From NCBI RefSeq assembly GCF_934754915.1, contig NZ_CAKVKB010000069.1, positions 1-18,820 of the forward strand: a stretch of 18,820 nt of DNA. The letters run 5' to 3'. The stretch is from an uncultured Clostridium sp. GTDB taxonomy: Bacteria > Bacillota > Clostridia > Clostridiales > Clostridiaceae. Made by a program: the position numbers and the translations under genes. A model generated the notes under the pieces. That model was not told the DNA's origin and did no database searches. It saw only the letters and a program-made list of their open reading frames with translations. Position 1 is the first letter of the stretch. Each line of letters opens with the position of its first letter. This document shows, one piece after another, positions 7,287-14,655 of this stretch.

Positions 7287-7910
7287 ATGAATTATTTAAA
7301 GAATCCTATGGGAATTGAAGAGAAGAGTTTTGAAATAATAGGAAAGGAAATGGGAGAACATTCATTTACAGATGAAGAGCTTCTCATAATAAAAAGAACA
7401 ATTCATACAACAGCAGATTTTGAATATAAGGATATTGTTGAAATAAGTAAGGATGCAATAGAAACTGGAAAGAATCTTTTTAGAAAAGGAGCAACAATAT
7501 ATACAGATACAAACATGGCTCTTAATGGAATAAACAAAATGGCTGTTGCTAAAAGTGGCAGCAGGGTAATCTGCTATGTAAATGAACCTGAAGTACATAA
7601 AGAAGCAAAAGAAAAGAATATAACAAGAAGCATGGCAGCAGTTGAAAAAGCCTGTGCTGATAATGTTGATATATTTGTTTTTGGGAATGCACCAACTGCT
7701 TTGTTCAGGCTTAAAGAACTCATAAAGGAAGGAAAAGCTGCTCCTAAGCTTATAATTGCAGCACCTGTGGGATTTGTGGGGGCAGCAGAAAGTAAAGAGA
7801 ATATGGATGAACTTAATATTCCTTATATAAGAGTGAGAGGAAGAAAAGGTGGAAGTACTGTTGCAGCAGCAATTATAAATGCTCTCATGTATATGGTTGT
7901 AGAAAGATAA
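7287..7910 (+). CDS. cbiC: Cobalt-precorrin-8 methylmutase
   Basis: CbiC moves the C11 methyl group to C12, giving cobyrinic acid. The 207-residue length is normal. Catalytic His40 lies in IKRTIHTTADFEY (35-47), equivalent to His43 of Pseudomonas denitrificans CobH. Other family blocks are DTNMALNGINK, FGNAPTALF and the C-terminal glycine-rich AAPVGFVGAAESKE and RGRKGGSTVAAA. The start is supported by AGGAAAG (7270-7276); a nearer GGAG sits only 2 nt from the ATG. It is flanked by cbiA and cbiD in the same operon. Confidence 0.96.
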   Translation: MNYLKNPMGIEEKSFEIIGKEMGEHSFTDEELLIIKRTIHTTADFEYKDIVEISKDAIETGKNLFRKGATIYTDTNMALNGINKMAVAKSGSRVICYVNEPEVHKEAKEKNITRSMAAVEKACADNVDIFVFGNAPTALFRLKELIKEGKAAPKLIIAAPVGFVGAAESKENMDELNIPYIRVRGRKGGSTVAAAIINALMYMVVER

Positions 7911-7967
7911 GCAAAATGAAATTACTTCTGACACGCAAAATTTAGCTGCATGGATTGGAGGCAGATT

Positions 7968-9119
7968 ATGTTTGAAATGTATGTAGATAGTGACGGAAAA
8001 AAGCTAAGATGTGGTTATACAACTGGTTCATGCAGTGCAGGAGCAGCAAAGGCAGCAGCAATGATTCTATATGGAAAAGCTGATGACAATTTAAATGAAA
8101 TAGAAATAACATCGCCAAAGAATATAACAATCAATATGCCGGTGAGAATGATACATAAGGATGAAAACTCTGTACAATGTGAAATAATAAAATTCAGTGG
8201 TGATGATCCAGATATAACCAATGGAATAGAAATAAGGGCAGAAGTGCGAAAAATAGCTGAAGATGAAGAAATAGTCCATGAACTTCATGATTATGATGAA
8301 ATTGAAAATGCTGAGTGCATATATTTAAAAGCTGGAATTGGAATTGGAAAGATAACAAAAGAAGGTCTTTTTGAGCCTAAAGGTGAACCTGCAATTAATC
8401 CTGTTCCTAGAAAGATGATAAGGGAGGAAGTTTTAAGTGTGATTCCTAATGGCAAAAGGGTTGAAGTTACAATTTCAATACCTCAGGGTGAAGAAATTGC
8501 AAAGAAAACTTTTAATCCAAGGCTTGGAATAGAAGGCGGAATTTCAGTTCTTGGAACAACAGGAATAGTTTATCCAATGTCTGAAGATGCTTTAAAAGCT
8601 TCAATAAAACTTGAAATAAATCAAAAAGCTGCAAACAATAAAAATCTTGTTCTTACATTTGGAAATCTTGGCGAGAAATACTGCAGGAAGTTAGGTTATA
8701 AGGAGGATGAAATAGTAATATGTTCTAATTATATTGGATTTGCTTTGGAATGCTGTGTTTCATGTGGGGTAAAATCGATACTTCTTGCTGGGCATATAGG
8801 AAAAATGAGTAAGATTGCATATGGATGTTTTAACACTCACAGTAGGGTTAATGGGGTAAGACTTGAAGTATTTGCTCTTGAACTTGCTCTTTTAGGATAT
8901 GATATTTCTCTAGTGAAGACTATTCTTAAACAGAAAACATGTGAAGGTGCAGTAATATTTCTTGGAGAAGGATATGATAAATTATATGAGAATATTGGAC
9001 GTAAGATAATAGACAAAATGAATCAGTATGTTTACGGAGAAATGAAAGTGGATGCTGTAATGTATTATGGAGCTTCAGAAACTAAACTCTTATGGGATTC
9101 CAGAAAGGATAAAATATGA
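7968..9119 (+). CDS. cbiD: Cobalt-precorrin-5B C1-methyltransferase
   Basis: CbiD methylates C1 of cobalt-precorrin-5B using S-adenosylmethionine. It is not a member of the tetrapyrrole methylase superfamily. The 383-residue protein shows GYTTGSCSAGAAKAA (16-30), GDDPDITNG, PKGEPAINPVPRKMI, GTTGIVYPMSEDA, FGNLGEKY and GHIGKMSKIAYGCFNTHSRV, all CbiD hallmarks. An in-frame ATG exists at 7950, but GGAGG (7957-7961) lies between it and the ATG at 7968, 6 nt before the latter, which fixes the start. The stop overlaps the cbiE start by 4 bp (ATGA), so the two are probably translationally coupled. Confidence 0.96.
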   Translation: MFEMYVDSDGKKLRCGYTTGSCSAGAAKAAAMILYGKADDNLNEIEITSPKNITINMPVRMIHKDENSVQCEIIKFSGDDPDITNGIEIRAEVRKIAEDEEIVHELHDYDEIENAECIYLKAGIGIGKITKEGLFEPKGEPAINPVPRKMIREEVLSVIPNGKRVEVTISIPQGEEIAKKTFNPRLGIEGGISVLGTTGIVYPMSEDALKASIKLEINQKAANNKNLVLTFGNLGEKYCRKLGYKEDEIVICSNYIGFALECCVSCGVKSILLAGHIGKMSKIAYGCFNTHSRVNGVRLEVFALELALLGYDISLVKTILKQKTCEGAVIFLGEGYDKLYENIGRKIIDKMNQYVYGEMKVDAVMYYGASETKLLWDSRKDKI

Positions 9120-9766
9120 TATATATAGTAGGAATAGGGCCAGGACATAAAGATTATATACTGCCAAAAGCAGTGAAAGTCATGAAAAAATGTGATCTTA
9201 TAATAGGATTTAAAAGAGCTGTGGATTCATTAGATTTTTTGGATGTGCCTAAAAAGTATATGACCAGGTTGACAGACTTGGATGAATACATATTAGATTT
9301 AAATTCTGAACAAATCATATCAGATGGAAATTTTATAAATTGTCAGAAGCAGATAAATAATGTGGCAGTGATAGCATCTGGAGATCCTACATTTTATGGA
9401 ATAACCAATTACATTAAAAAAAGATGTGAGAAAGATTTTGAAGTTATTTCTGGAATAAGTTCATTTCAGTATCTTACATCTAAAGTAAAGATGCCATGGA
9501 ATGATTCATATCTTGGAAGTCTTCATGGAAGAAAACAAGATTTTATTGACAATGTAAAGAGAAATAAACTGAGCATATGGCTTACTGATAAAGAAAATAA
9601 TCCAGCTGTTTTGTGTAAGGCTCTCTATGAAGAAAATATTAATTGTAGGGTTATAATAGGCGAAAATCTATCTTATGATGATGAAGTTATAAGTGAAGGG
9701 AAACCTTATGAATTTATAGATAGGCAATTTAAAAGTCTTAATGTTTTTATTGTATATAGAATTTAA
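9116..9766 (+). CDS. cbiE: Cobalt-precorrin-7 C5-methyltransferase
   Basis: CbiE is the tetrapyrrole (precorrin) methylase that methylates C5. The 216-residue protein has GIGPG (6-10) and ASGDPTFYG (87-95), the S-adenosylmethionine-binding loops of the superfamily, and WLTDKENNPAV in its second half. Its start overlaps the cbiD stop. In many bacteria CbiE is fused to, or directly followed by, CbiT (as in CobL). Here a 148-bp gap with a hairpin and a repeat fragment separates them. Confidence 0.93.
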   Translation: MIYIVGIGPGHKDYILPKAVKVMKKCDLIIGFKRAVDSLDFLDVPKKYMTRLTDLDEYILDLNSEQIISDGNFINCQKQINNVAVIASGDPTFYGITNYIKKRCEKDFEVISGISSFQYLTSKVKMPWNDSYLGSLHGRKQDFIDNVKRNKLSIWLTDKENNPAVLCKALYEENINCRVIIGENLSYDDEVISEGKPYEFIDRQFKSLNVFIVYRI

Positions 9767-9810
9767 ATAGAGTTTGTTCAATAAGTAATAAAAAAATTAT
9801 TATAATTGCT

Positions 9811-9828
9811 CATCGTCCATTGTAAATT
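9811..9828 (+). repeat. Intergenic repeat fragment between cbiE and cbiT
   Basis: CATCGTCCATTGTAAATT resembles the tail of the intergenic hairpin repeat (CATCCTTCATTGTCAATT). The hairpin half is missing, so this is at most a remnant. Confidence 0.35.
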
Positions 9829-9860
9829 AATAAGAAGCTTATTAATTGTAGTTTTTGTTT
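9825..9860 (+). terminator. Terminator-like hairpin inside the operon (cbiE-cbiT gap)
   Basis: AATTAATAAG (9825-9834) and CTTATTAATT (9838-9847) form a perfect 10-bp stem with loop AAG. A T-rich stretch follows (GTAGTTTTTGTTT). The stem is mostly A-T, so it may only attenuate transcription or protect a processed 3' end. Confidence 0.4.
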
Positions 9861-9899
9861 GAATAAATTTTATTATAAAGAATTTTTATAAAATATAAT

Positions 9900-9917
9900 G
9901 GAGGTGGATAAGCTTTG
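9900..9917 (+). promoter_or_regulatory. Strong ribosome binding site with TTG start for cbiT
   Basis: GGAGGTGG (9900-9907) is a near-perfect Shine-Dalgarno. It lies 8 nt before TTG at 9915, giving reading frame RFIKDEEFLRG, which matches the CbiT N-terminus. No ATG competes at this spacing. Confidence 0.8.
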
Positions 9918-10499
9918 AGATTTATTAAAGATGAGGAATTTCTTCGTGGAAAATGTCCTATGACAAAAGAAGAAATAAGAATGCTTTCAATAGGTAAAAT
10001 GAATCTGGAAGAAGATTCAACTGTATTGGATGTAGGAAGCGGTACAGGAAGTATTACAATTCAGAGTGCAGTAATATCATTTAAAGGGACTGTATATTCA
10101 ATAGAAAAAGAAGAAGAAGCCTGTAATGTGGTTAAAAGTAATATTGAAAAATTTAAGTGTAATAATATTAAACTTATAAAAAATGATGCGTATTCTGCAC
10201 TGACAGAACTAGAATCGAAAAAATTAAGATTTGATTCAATATTTATAGGAGGAAGTTCAGGCCAGCTTAAAGATATAATAATTAAATGTGATTCTATGCT
10301 CAAGGAAGAAGGAACTATTGTTTTGAATTTTATAACCCTTGACAATGCATATAAAGCTGTTGAGATTTTAAAGGAATTAAAATATGACTTTGATATATCT
10401 CTTGTCAATGTAAGTAAAAACAGAGGAAATACTTTGATGATGACAGCATTGAATCCTATTTATATAATTCAAGGATGTAAAAGTCTGTTTGCATTATAG
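9915..10499 (+). CDS. cbiT: Cobalt-precorrin-6B C15-methyltransferase (decarboxylating)
   Basis: CbiT methylates C15 and removes the acetate carboxylate at C12. It is a class I Rossmann methyltransferase of 194 residues with the N-terminal RGKCPMTKEEIR (11-22, the CbiT RGxxPMTK signature) and motif I DVGSGTGS (39-46), followed by IEKEEEA, the acidic residue region that binds S-adenosylmethionine ribose. It starts at TTG behind a very strong binding site. The C-terminus, after MTALNPIY, adds about ten residues (IIQGCKSLFAL) that do not look conserved. CbiE and CbiT together do the work of aerobic CobL. Confidence 0.93.
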   Translation: MRFIKDEEFLRGKCPMTKEEIRMLSIGKMNLEEDSTVLDVGSGTGSITIQSAVISFKGTVYSIEKEEEACNVVKSNIEKFKCNNIKLIKNDAYSALTELESKKLRFDSIFIGGSSGQLKDIIIKCDSMLKEEGTIVLNFITLDNAYKAVEILKELKYDFDISLVNVSKNRGNTLMMTALNPIYIIQGCKSLFAL

Positions 10500-10578
10500 A
10501 ATGGATTTTGAAAATTAAAGTTGATAATATGTTTATATAATATAATTCTTTAAATCTGAATTTGAAAAATTATATAGG

Positions 10579-10688
10579 CGGATATTTTAATAAGTATGGA
10601 TTTATTTAGAATATAGTTTGTAATAAATATATGTACCATATATTTATTATAATTATCTACTATTTATAATTAAATTATGAAATATCCG
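10579..10688. repeat. Nested palindromic element (about 110 nt)
   Basis: The outer arms are CGGATATTT (10579-10587) and AAATATCCG (10680-10688), perfect over 9 bp and extendable inward by two more pairs. The inner hairpin is TTGTAATAAATATATG (10618-10633) with its 16-nt complement at 10637-10652 (one G-U) and a 3-nt loop. It may be a miniature inverted-repeat element or a structured RNA segment. No clear target-site duplication is visible. Confidence 0.55.
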
Positions 10689-10747
10689 GATTTAATAAGA
10701 GTTTTGATGTAATTCTAATTTTGAAATATATATTTTAAGTAATAGTC

Positions 10748-10783
10748 CAAGAAATCTTGCAAAGATTTCATCATTGTCAATTG
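10748..10783 (+). repeat. Intergenic hairpin repeat, in cbiT-cbiL gap
   Basis: GAAATCTT-GCA-AAGATTTC (10751-10769) is a perfect 8-bp hairpin. It is followed by CATCATTGTCAATTG, the family tail lacking four bases. It ends about 30 bp before the cbiL start. Confidence 0.7.
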
Positions 10784-10814
10784 ATAAATATAAATAGAGG
10801 AGAGAAAAGAGATT

Positions 10815-11477
10815 ATGGCAACATTATACGGAATAGGTGTAGGGCCTGGGGATAAAGAACTGTTGACTGTAAAGGCAGTAAGAATTATAGAAATGTGTGA
10901 TGTTATAGTTGCACCAAGTGCAGAAGAAGATGGAGAAAGCATTGCACTTGAAACTGCAAGAGAATATATTAAATCTGGAACTGAAATTGCAGTAAAGCAT
11001 TTTCCAATGGGGAAAAAAGACAGGGTTATAAAAGCTCTAGAAGCATATGAATTTATAGAATCAAGACTTAGAGAAGGAAAAAACGTTGCATTTCTGACAA
11101 TAGGAGATCCATATGTTTATAGTACATATAGTCATATGCTTAACCATTTAAGGGATAATGGATTTGAGGTAGAGACAATTCCAGGAATAACATCATTTTG
11201 TGCAGCAGCAAGCTTAGCTGACAGAACTCTTGTTGTTGGAAATGAAAAGCTTGTTGTAATGCCTGCAAGCAAAGTTAAAGAGATAACTGATGAAAAATTC
11301 ATAGTCATAATGAAGGTGTACAGAAAAGAAGAAGAGGTACTAGATGTACTTGAAGAAAAAGGTTTTGATTATGTCTATGCAAGCAGGGTGGGAAGAGAAG
11401 GACAACTTTTGCTGACTGATAGAAATGAAATACTTAAAGTAAGTGATTATATGTCACTTATCATAGCAAGCAGATGA
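10815..11477 (+). CDS. cbiL: Cobalt-precorrin-2 C20-methyltransferase
   Basis: CbiL adds the third ring methyl group, at C20, after cobalt insertion. The 220-residue tetrapyrrole methylase shows YGIGVGPGDKELLTVKA (5-21), typical of CbiL/CobI; AREYI and FPM; TIGDPYVYSTYSHML (95-109); and IPGITSFCAAAS (122-133). A good GAGGAG site precedes the ATG. It sits between two long gaps (315 and 262 bp), unlike the tightly packed cbiA-cbiE block. Confidence 0.95.
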   Translation: MATLYGIGVGPGDKELLTVKAVRIIEMCDVIVAPSAEEDGESIALETAREYIKSGTEIAVKHFPMGKKDRVIKALEAYEFIESRLREGKNVAFLTIGDPYVYSTYSHMLNHLRDNGFEVETIPGITSFCAAASLADRTLVVGNEKLVVMPASKVKEITDEKFIVIMKVYRKEEEVLDVLEEKGFDYVYASRVGREGQLLLTDRNEILKVSDYMSLIIASR

Positions 11478-11538
11478 TTCTAAATATCAAAAATCAATTA
11501 AAATATTGAAATGTATTGGGTATGTGATGTATTAATTA

Positions 11539-11569
11539 AAGTATATATAGGCAATAATTATATATACTT
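11539..11569. repeat. 11-bp inverted repeat between cbiL and cbiF
   Basis: AAGTATATATA (11539-11549) and TATATATACTT (11559-11569) are perfect inverted arms around a 9-nt loop. There is no T-tract, so it is not a standard terminator. It may be an RNA stability or processing hairpin, or chance in AT-rich DNA. Confidence 0.4.
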
Positions 11570-11739
11570 AGTATATAGAGCAAAAGACAATCAACATATA
11601 GTAAAACAAATATATAATTCAACATAAGGGAACATATTGATTTGAATTATTTAAAACTATAATTAAGAAATGTTTGAATTTATGTATAGAAATGTATAAT
11701 GGATATTATCAATTGAAAAGAAAGGCAAGGGTATGAAAA

Positions 11740-12498
11740 ATGGTTTATTTTATAGGAGCAGGCCCAGGAGCTGCTGATTTAATAACTGTAAGGGGAAGAG
11801 ATATACTTGAAAGAGCAGAGGTCGTAATATATACAGGTTCTTTAGTATCTAAAGAACACCTTGAATATTGCAGGCCTGATGCACAGATATATAATTCAGC
11901 AGGGATGACTCTTGAAGATGTTATGGAAATAATGACTATGGAAGAACAGATGGGAAAGACTGTTGTAAGGCTTCACACTGGTGATCCAAGCATTTATGGA
12001 GCAATAAGAGAACAGATGGTAGAGCTTGACAGGGTAGGAATACAATACGAAGTTGTGCCTGGTGTAAGTTCATTTACAGGTGCAGCGGCAGCCATAAACA
12101 GAGAATTTACTCTTCCAGGAGTAACTCAGACTGTAATACTTACAAGAATAGAAGGAAAAACACCAGTACCAGAAACTGAAGATTTAGAAAGATTAGCATC
12201 AGTTGGTGCATCTATGGCTATTTTCTTATCAGTTTCAATGATTGATAAGGTTGTAGAAAAACTTAAAAAAGGATATAAGAAAAATGTTGCTGTGGCAGTA
12301 GTAGAAAGGGCTACTTGGCCTGATCAAAGAATAATAATGGGACATTTAGATGACATTGCAGAAAAAGTGAAAGAAAATAATATTACTAAATGTGCACAGA
12401 TTTTAGTTGGAGATTTTATAGATAGCGATTTTGAAAAGAGTCTGCTTTATGATAAGACTTTTTCACATATGTATAGAAATGCTGAGGAAAAAAGATAA
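11740..12498 (+). CDS. cbiF: Cobalt-precorrin-4 C11-methyltransferase
   Basis: CbiF methylates C11. The 252-residue tetrapyrrole methylase has GAGPGAADLITVRG (6-19), YTGSLV (31-36), LHTGDPSIYGAI (78-89), VPGVSSFTGAAA (106-117) and TQTVILTRIEGKTPVPE (129-145), a combination specific to CbiF/CobM. CAAGG (11726-11730) supports the ATG at 11740; a nearer upstream ATG at 11733 is out of frame. The stop TAA shares its last base with the cbiG ATG, so the two are probably translated in a coupled way. Confidence 0.96.
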   Translation: MVYFIGAGPGAADLITVRGRDILERAEVVIYTGSLVSKEHLEYCRPDAQIYNSAGMTLEDVMEIMTMEEQMGKTVVRLHTGDPSIYGAIREQMVELDRVGIQYEVVPGVSSFTGAAAAINREFTLPGVTQTVILTRIEGKTPVPETEDLERLASVGASMAIFLSVSMIDKVVEKLKKGYKKNVAVAVVERATWPDQRIIMGHLDDIAEKVKENNITKCAQILVGDFIDSDFEKSLLYDKTFSHMYRNAEEKR

Positions 12499-13583
12499 TG
12501 ATAAGCATAATATGTCCATCTCCTAAGGGAATGGAAATTGGGTTGAAATTAAAAAAAAATCTGAATGCTGATTTGTATATGAAATTAAAAGCAAAAAATA
12601 TTAAATCTATTGAAGGTGAGGAAAATTTATTGCCTGAAGAAAATTCAGATGAAGTATTTCAAAATAATATATACATATATGCAGAGAATTTTAATTTAAA
12701 ACAGGTGACAGAAAAAGCTTTTAAAAATTCAGAGGGAATTATTTTTATATCATCAACTGGAATTGCAGTACGTGCAGCAGCACCATTTATTGAAAGCAAG
12801 GATAAAGATCCTGGAATTGTTGTTGTAGATTTATCAGCTAAATATGCAGTAAGTCTCTTAAGTGGTCATTTGGGTGGAGGTAATGAATTGGCAGAAAAAA
12901 CAGCTCAAATATTAAACTGTGAGGCAGTTATAACTACAGCAACAGATTCTATGGGGATTATGGCACCTGATATTATCGCAAAGAAATATGGATTGGTCAT
13001 AGAAGATTTAAAGAAAGCAAAATACATTGCCTCTCTTTTGGTTGAAGGAAAAGAAGTAGGACTTAAAGATGAATATAAGATAATGAGAATTTCAAAAGGA
13101 TATAGAAAAATTGAAGCATTAAAAGAGGATTCTGTGTGGATAACAGACAAGCTGAAATATGATGACAGCAGTAGTATGAAACTTGATTTTTCAAAAATAC
13201 TCAAGCTTATAAAGAAAGATGTAGTTATCGGGATAGGATGCAGAAAAAATACACCTTATGAAAAGATAAGAGAATTTGTTTTAAATACTATGAAACAATA
13301 CAATTATGATATTAGGGCAGTAAATAAAATTGTATCTGTTGATATTAAAAAAAATGAAACGGGAATAATTAAGCTGTCAGAAAGTCTTGAATGTCCATTT
13401 GAGACTTTTTCTAGAGATGAAATAAGAACTGTTGAAGATAAGTATGAAAAGAGTGAATTTGTATTCAAAACTCTTGGAATATATTCTGTATGTGAGCCCT
13501 CTGTAGATTTAGGTGGTGCAGAAGTCATAGTGAGCAAGATTAAGCATGAAGGAATGACAATAGCAGTGGGAATATTAAGATAA
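12498..13583 (+). CDS. cbiG: Cobalt-precorrin-5A hydrolase
   Basis: CbiG opens the delta-lactone of cobalt-precorrin-5A and releases acetaldehyde, completing ring contraction in the anaerobic route. The 361-residue protein shows the three family regions: an N-terminal part with SSTGIAVRAAAPF (85-97) and LLSGHLGGGNELA (120-132), a middle linker domain (about 150-235), and the C-terminal CbiG_C domain (about 243-361) with VIGIGCRKNTP and GGAEVIVSK. Its start overlaps the cbiF stop by one base. CbiG is found only in the cobalt-early pathway, so with cbiK and cbiD it marks the route as anaerobic. Confidence 0.95.
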   Translation: MISIICPSPKGMEIGLKLKKNLNADLYMKLKAKNIKSIEGEENLLPEENSDEVFQNNIYIYAENFNLKQVTEKAFKNSEGIIFISSTGIAVRAAAPFIESKDKDPGIVVVDLSAKYAVSLLSGHLGGGNELAEKTAQILNCEAVITTATDSMGIMAPDIIAKKYGLVIEDLKKAKYIASLLVEGKEVGLKDEYKIMRISKGYRKIEALKEDSVWITDKLKYDDSSSMKLDFSKILKLIKKDVVIGIGCRKNTPYEKIREFVLNTMKQYNYDIRAVNKIVSVDIKKNETGIIKLSESLECPFETFSRDEIRTVEDKYEKSEFVFKTLGIYSVCEPSVDLGGAEVIVSKIKHEGMTIAVGILR

Positions 13584-13652
13584 TATCAAAATTGAATCTA
13601 TAAGAGATATTGATTATGAAATATTATTATATTATTGAAATAACATTTTATT

Positions 13653-13692
13653 AAAGAAGTACTGTAAAGATTTCATCACTCATTGTAAATTA
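13653..13692 (+). repeat. Intergenic hairpin repeat, in cbiG-cbiH gap
   Basis: AAAGAAGTACTGTAAAGATTTCAT continues into a CACTCATTGTAAATT tail. The left hairpin arm has decayed while the right arm and tail are recognisable. It ends about 40 bp before the cbiH start. Confidence 0.55.
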
Positions 13693-13731
13693 TACATTAT
13701 ATATGAAACATGTAAGAAAGGCGGATTTTTA

Positions 13732-14469
13732 ATGGGAAAGCTGAGAGTAATAGGAATTGGTCCAGGAAGCATTGAAAATATGACACTAAGGGCTTATAAA
13801 GCAATAGAAGATAGTGACATTATTGTTGGATACAGCAAATATATAGATATGATAAAAGAACTTGCAGAAGGAAAGAAATTGTATTCTACAGGAATGATGG
13901 GAGAAGAAGAAAGATGCAGGGAAGCATTGAAGCTTTCAAAAGACAATAATGTTGCACTTATAAGCACTGGGGATTCTGGCATATATGGAATGGCAGGTCT
14001 CATTTTAGAAATGAAAGAGGATGAGGATGTGGAGATAATTCCAGGAATAACAGCCTCAAGTTCAGCTGGCTCAGTTCTTGGTGCACCACTTATGCATGAT
14101 AACTGCAATATAAGTTTAAGTGATTTGATGACTCCTTATGATGAAATAAAAAGGAGAGTAAGGGCAGCAGCAGAAAGTGACTTCATAATTTCTTTATATA
14201 ATCCCAAAAGCAAAGGTAGACCTCATTACTTAAGAGAATGTATTGATATAATAAAGGAATTCAGAAAAAACTCTACGCCTGTAGCAGTTGTAAAACATGC
14301 TCTTAGGGAAGGACAGAAAGTTACAATGACTACAATAGGAGAATTCAATGATGATATAGTGGATATGATGTCTATTGTAATTGTGGGAAATACAAAGAGT
14401 TTCTATAAAAATGGATGTTTTATAACGCCAAGAGGATATAATAATAAAAAAAGAGAGAATTTAAAATAA
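13732..14469 (+). CDS. cbiH: Cobalt-precorrin-3 C17-methyltransferase
   Basis: CbiH methylates C17 and drives ring contraction to cobalt-precorrin-4. The 245-residue tetrapyrrole methylase contains VIGIGPGSIENMT (6-18), STGDSGIYGMA (78-88), IPGITASSSAGS (103-114), the CbiH/CobJ block DNCNISLSDLMTPY (123-136) and YNPKSKGRPHYL (156-167). It has the normal single-domain length, without the C-terminal ferredoxin-like extension seen in some CbiH60 proteins. AAGGCGG (13718-13724) precedes the ATG. Confidence 0.96.
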   Translation: MGKLRVIGIGPGSIENMTLRAYKAIEDSDIIVGYSKYIDMIKELAEGKKLYSTGMMGEEERCREALKLSKDNNVALISTGDSGIYGMAGLILEMKEDEDVEIIPGITASSSAGSVLGAPLMHDNCNISLSDLMTPYDEIKRRVRAAAESDFIISLYNPKSKGRPHYLRECIDIIKEFRKNSTPVAVVKHALREGQKVTMTTIGEFNDDIVDMMSIVIVGNTKSFYKNGCFITPRGYNNKKRENLK

Positions 14470-14500
14470 ATAATTTTAATATATATATTCCAATTAACAC

Positions 14501-14547
14501 AATGGACAATTGACAATGAAGGATGAAATCTTTTTAAGATTTCTTTA
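14501..14547 (-). repeat. Intergenic hairpin repeat, in cbiH-cbiJ gap (inverted)
   Basis: This is the best-preserved copy, in the opposite orientation. On the minus strand it reads AAAGAAATCTT-AAA-AAGATTTC, followed by ATCCTTCATTGTCAATTGTC. On the plus strand the hairpin GAAATCTT/AAGATTTC (14525-14543) is followed by TTTAATT, a weak terminator-like arrangement. Confidence 0.7.
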
Positions 14548-14655
14548 ATTATTAGGTAGTTTTATTATTGAAATATATATAGTATTATACTGGAACTTAT
14601 ATGTGTTGAGATGTTGATTATCAATTAAGTCATAGGAAAAATTGGAGATAAGTTT

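Larger units (their letters stand above)
10500..10814. other. Non-coding gap between cbiT and cbiL
   Basis: This 315-bp stretch carries no gene. It holds a nested palindrome of about 110 nt (10579-10688), a clear copy of the hairpin repeat (10748-10783) and the cbiL binding site GAGGAG shortly before the ATG at 10815. It is unusually long for the inside of a B12 operon. Confidence 0.6.

Noticed and set aside
7362..7934. 190-codon minus-strand frame opposite cbiC
   Set aside because: It lies antisense to a clearly conserved gene and is rich in Cys, Ser, Tyr and Phe, the usual signature of a reversed AT-rich coding strand.
7950..7967. Upstream in-frame ATG extending cbiD by 6 residues
   Set aside because: GGAGG falls within it and is spaced for the ATG at 7968.
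11674..11700. Promoter-like TTGAAT and TATAAT in the cbiL-cbiF gap
   Set aside because: The spacer is only 15 bp and such hexamers arise often by chance at this base composition; kept only as a note.
13703..13732. Nine-codon frame MKHVRKADF ending on the cbiH start (TAATG)
   Set aside because: It has no Shine-Dalgarno of its own and overlaps the cbiH binding site, so it is probably accidental.
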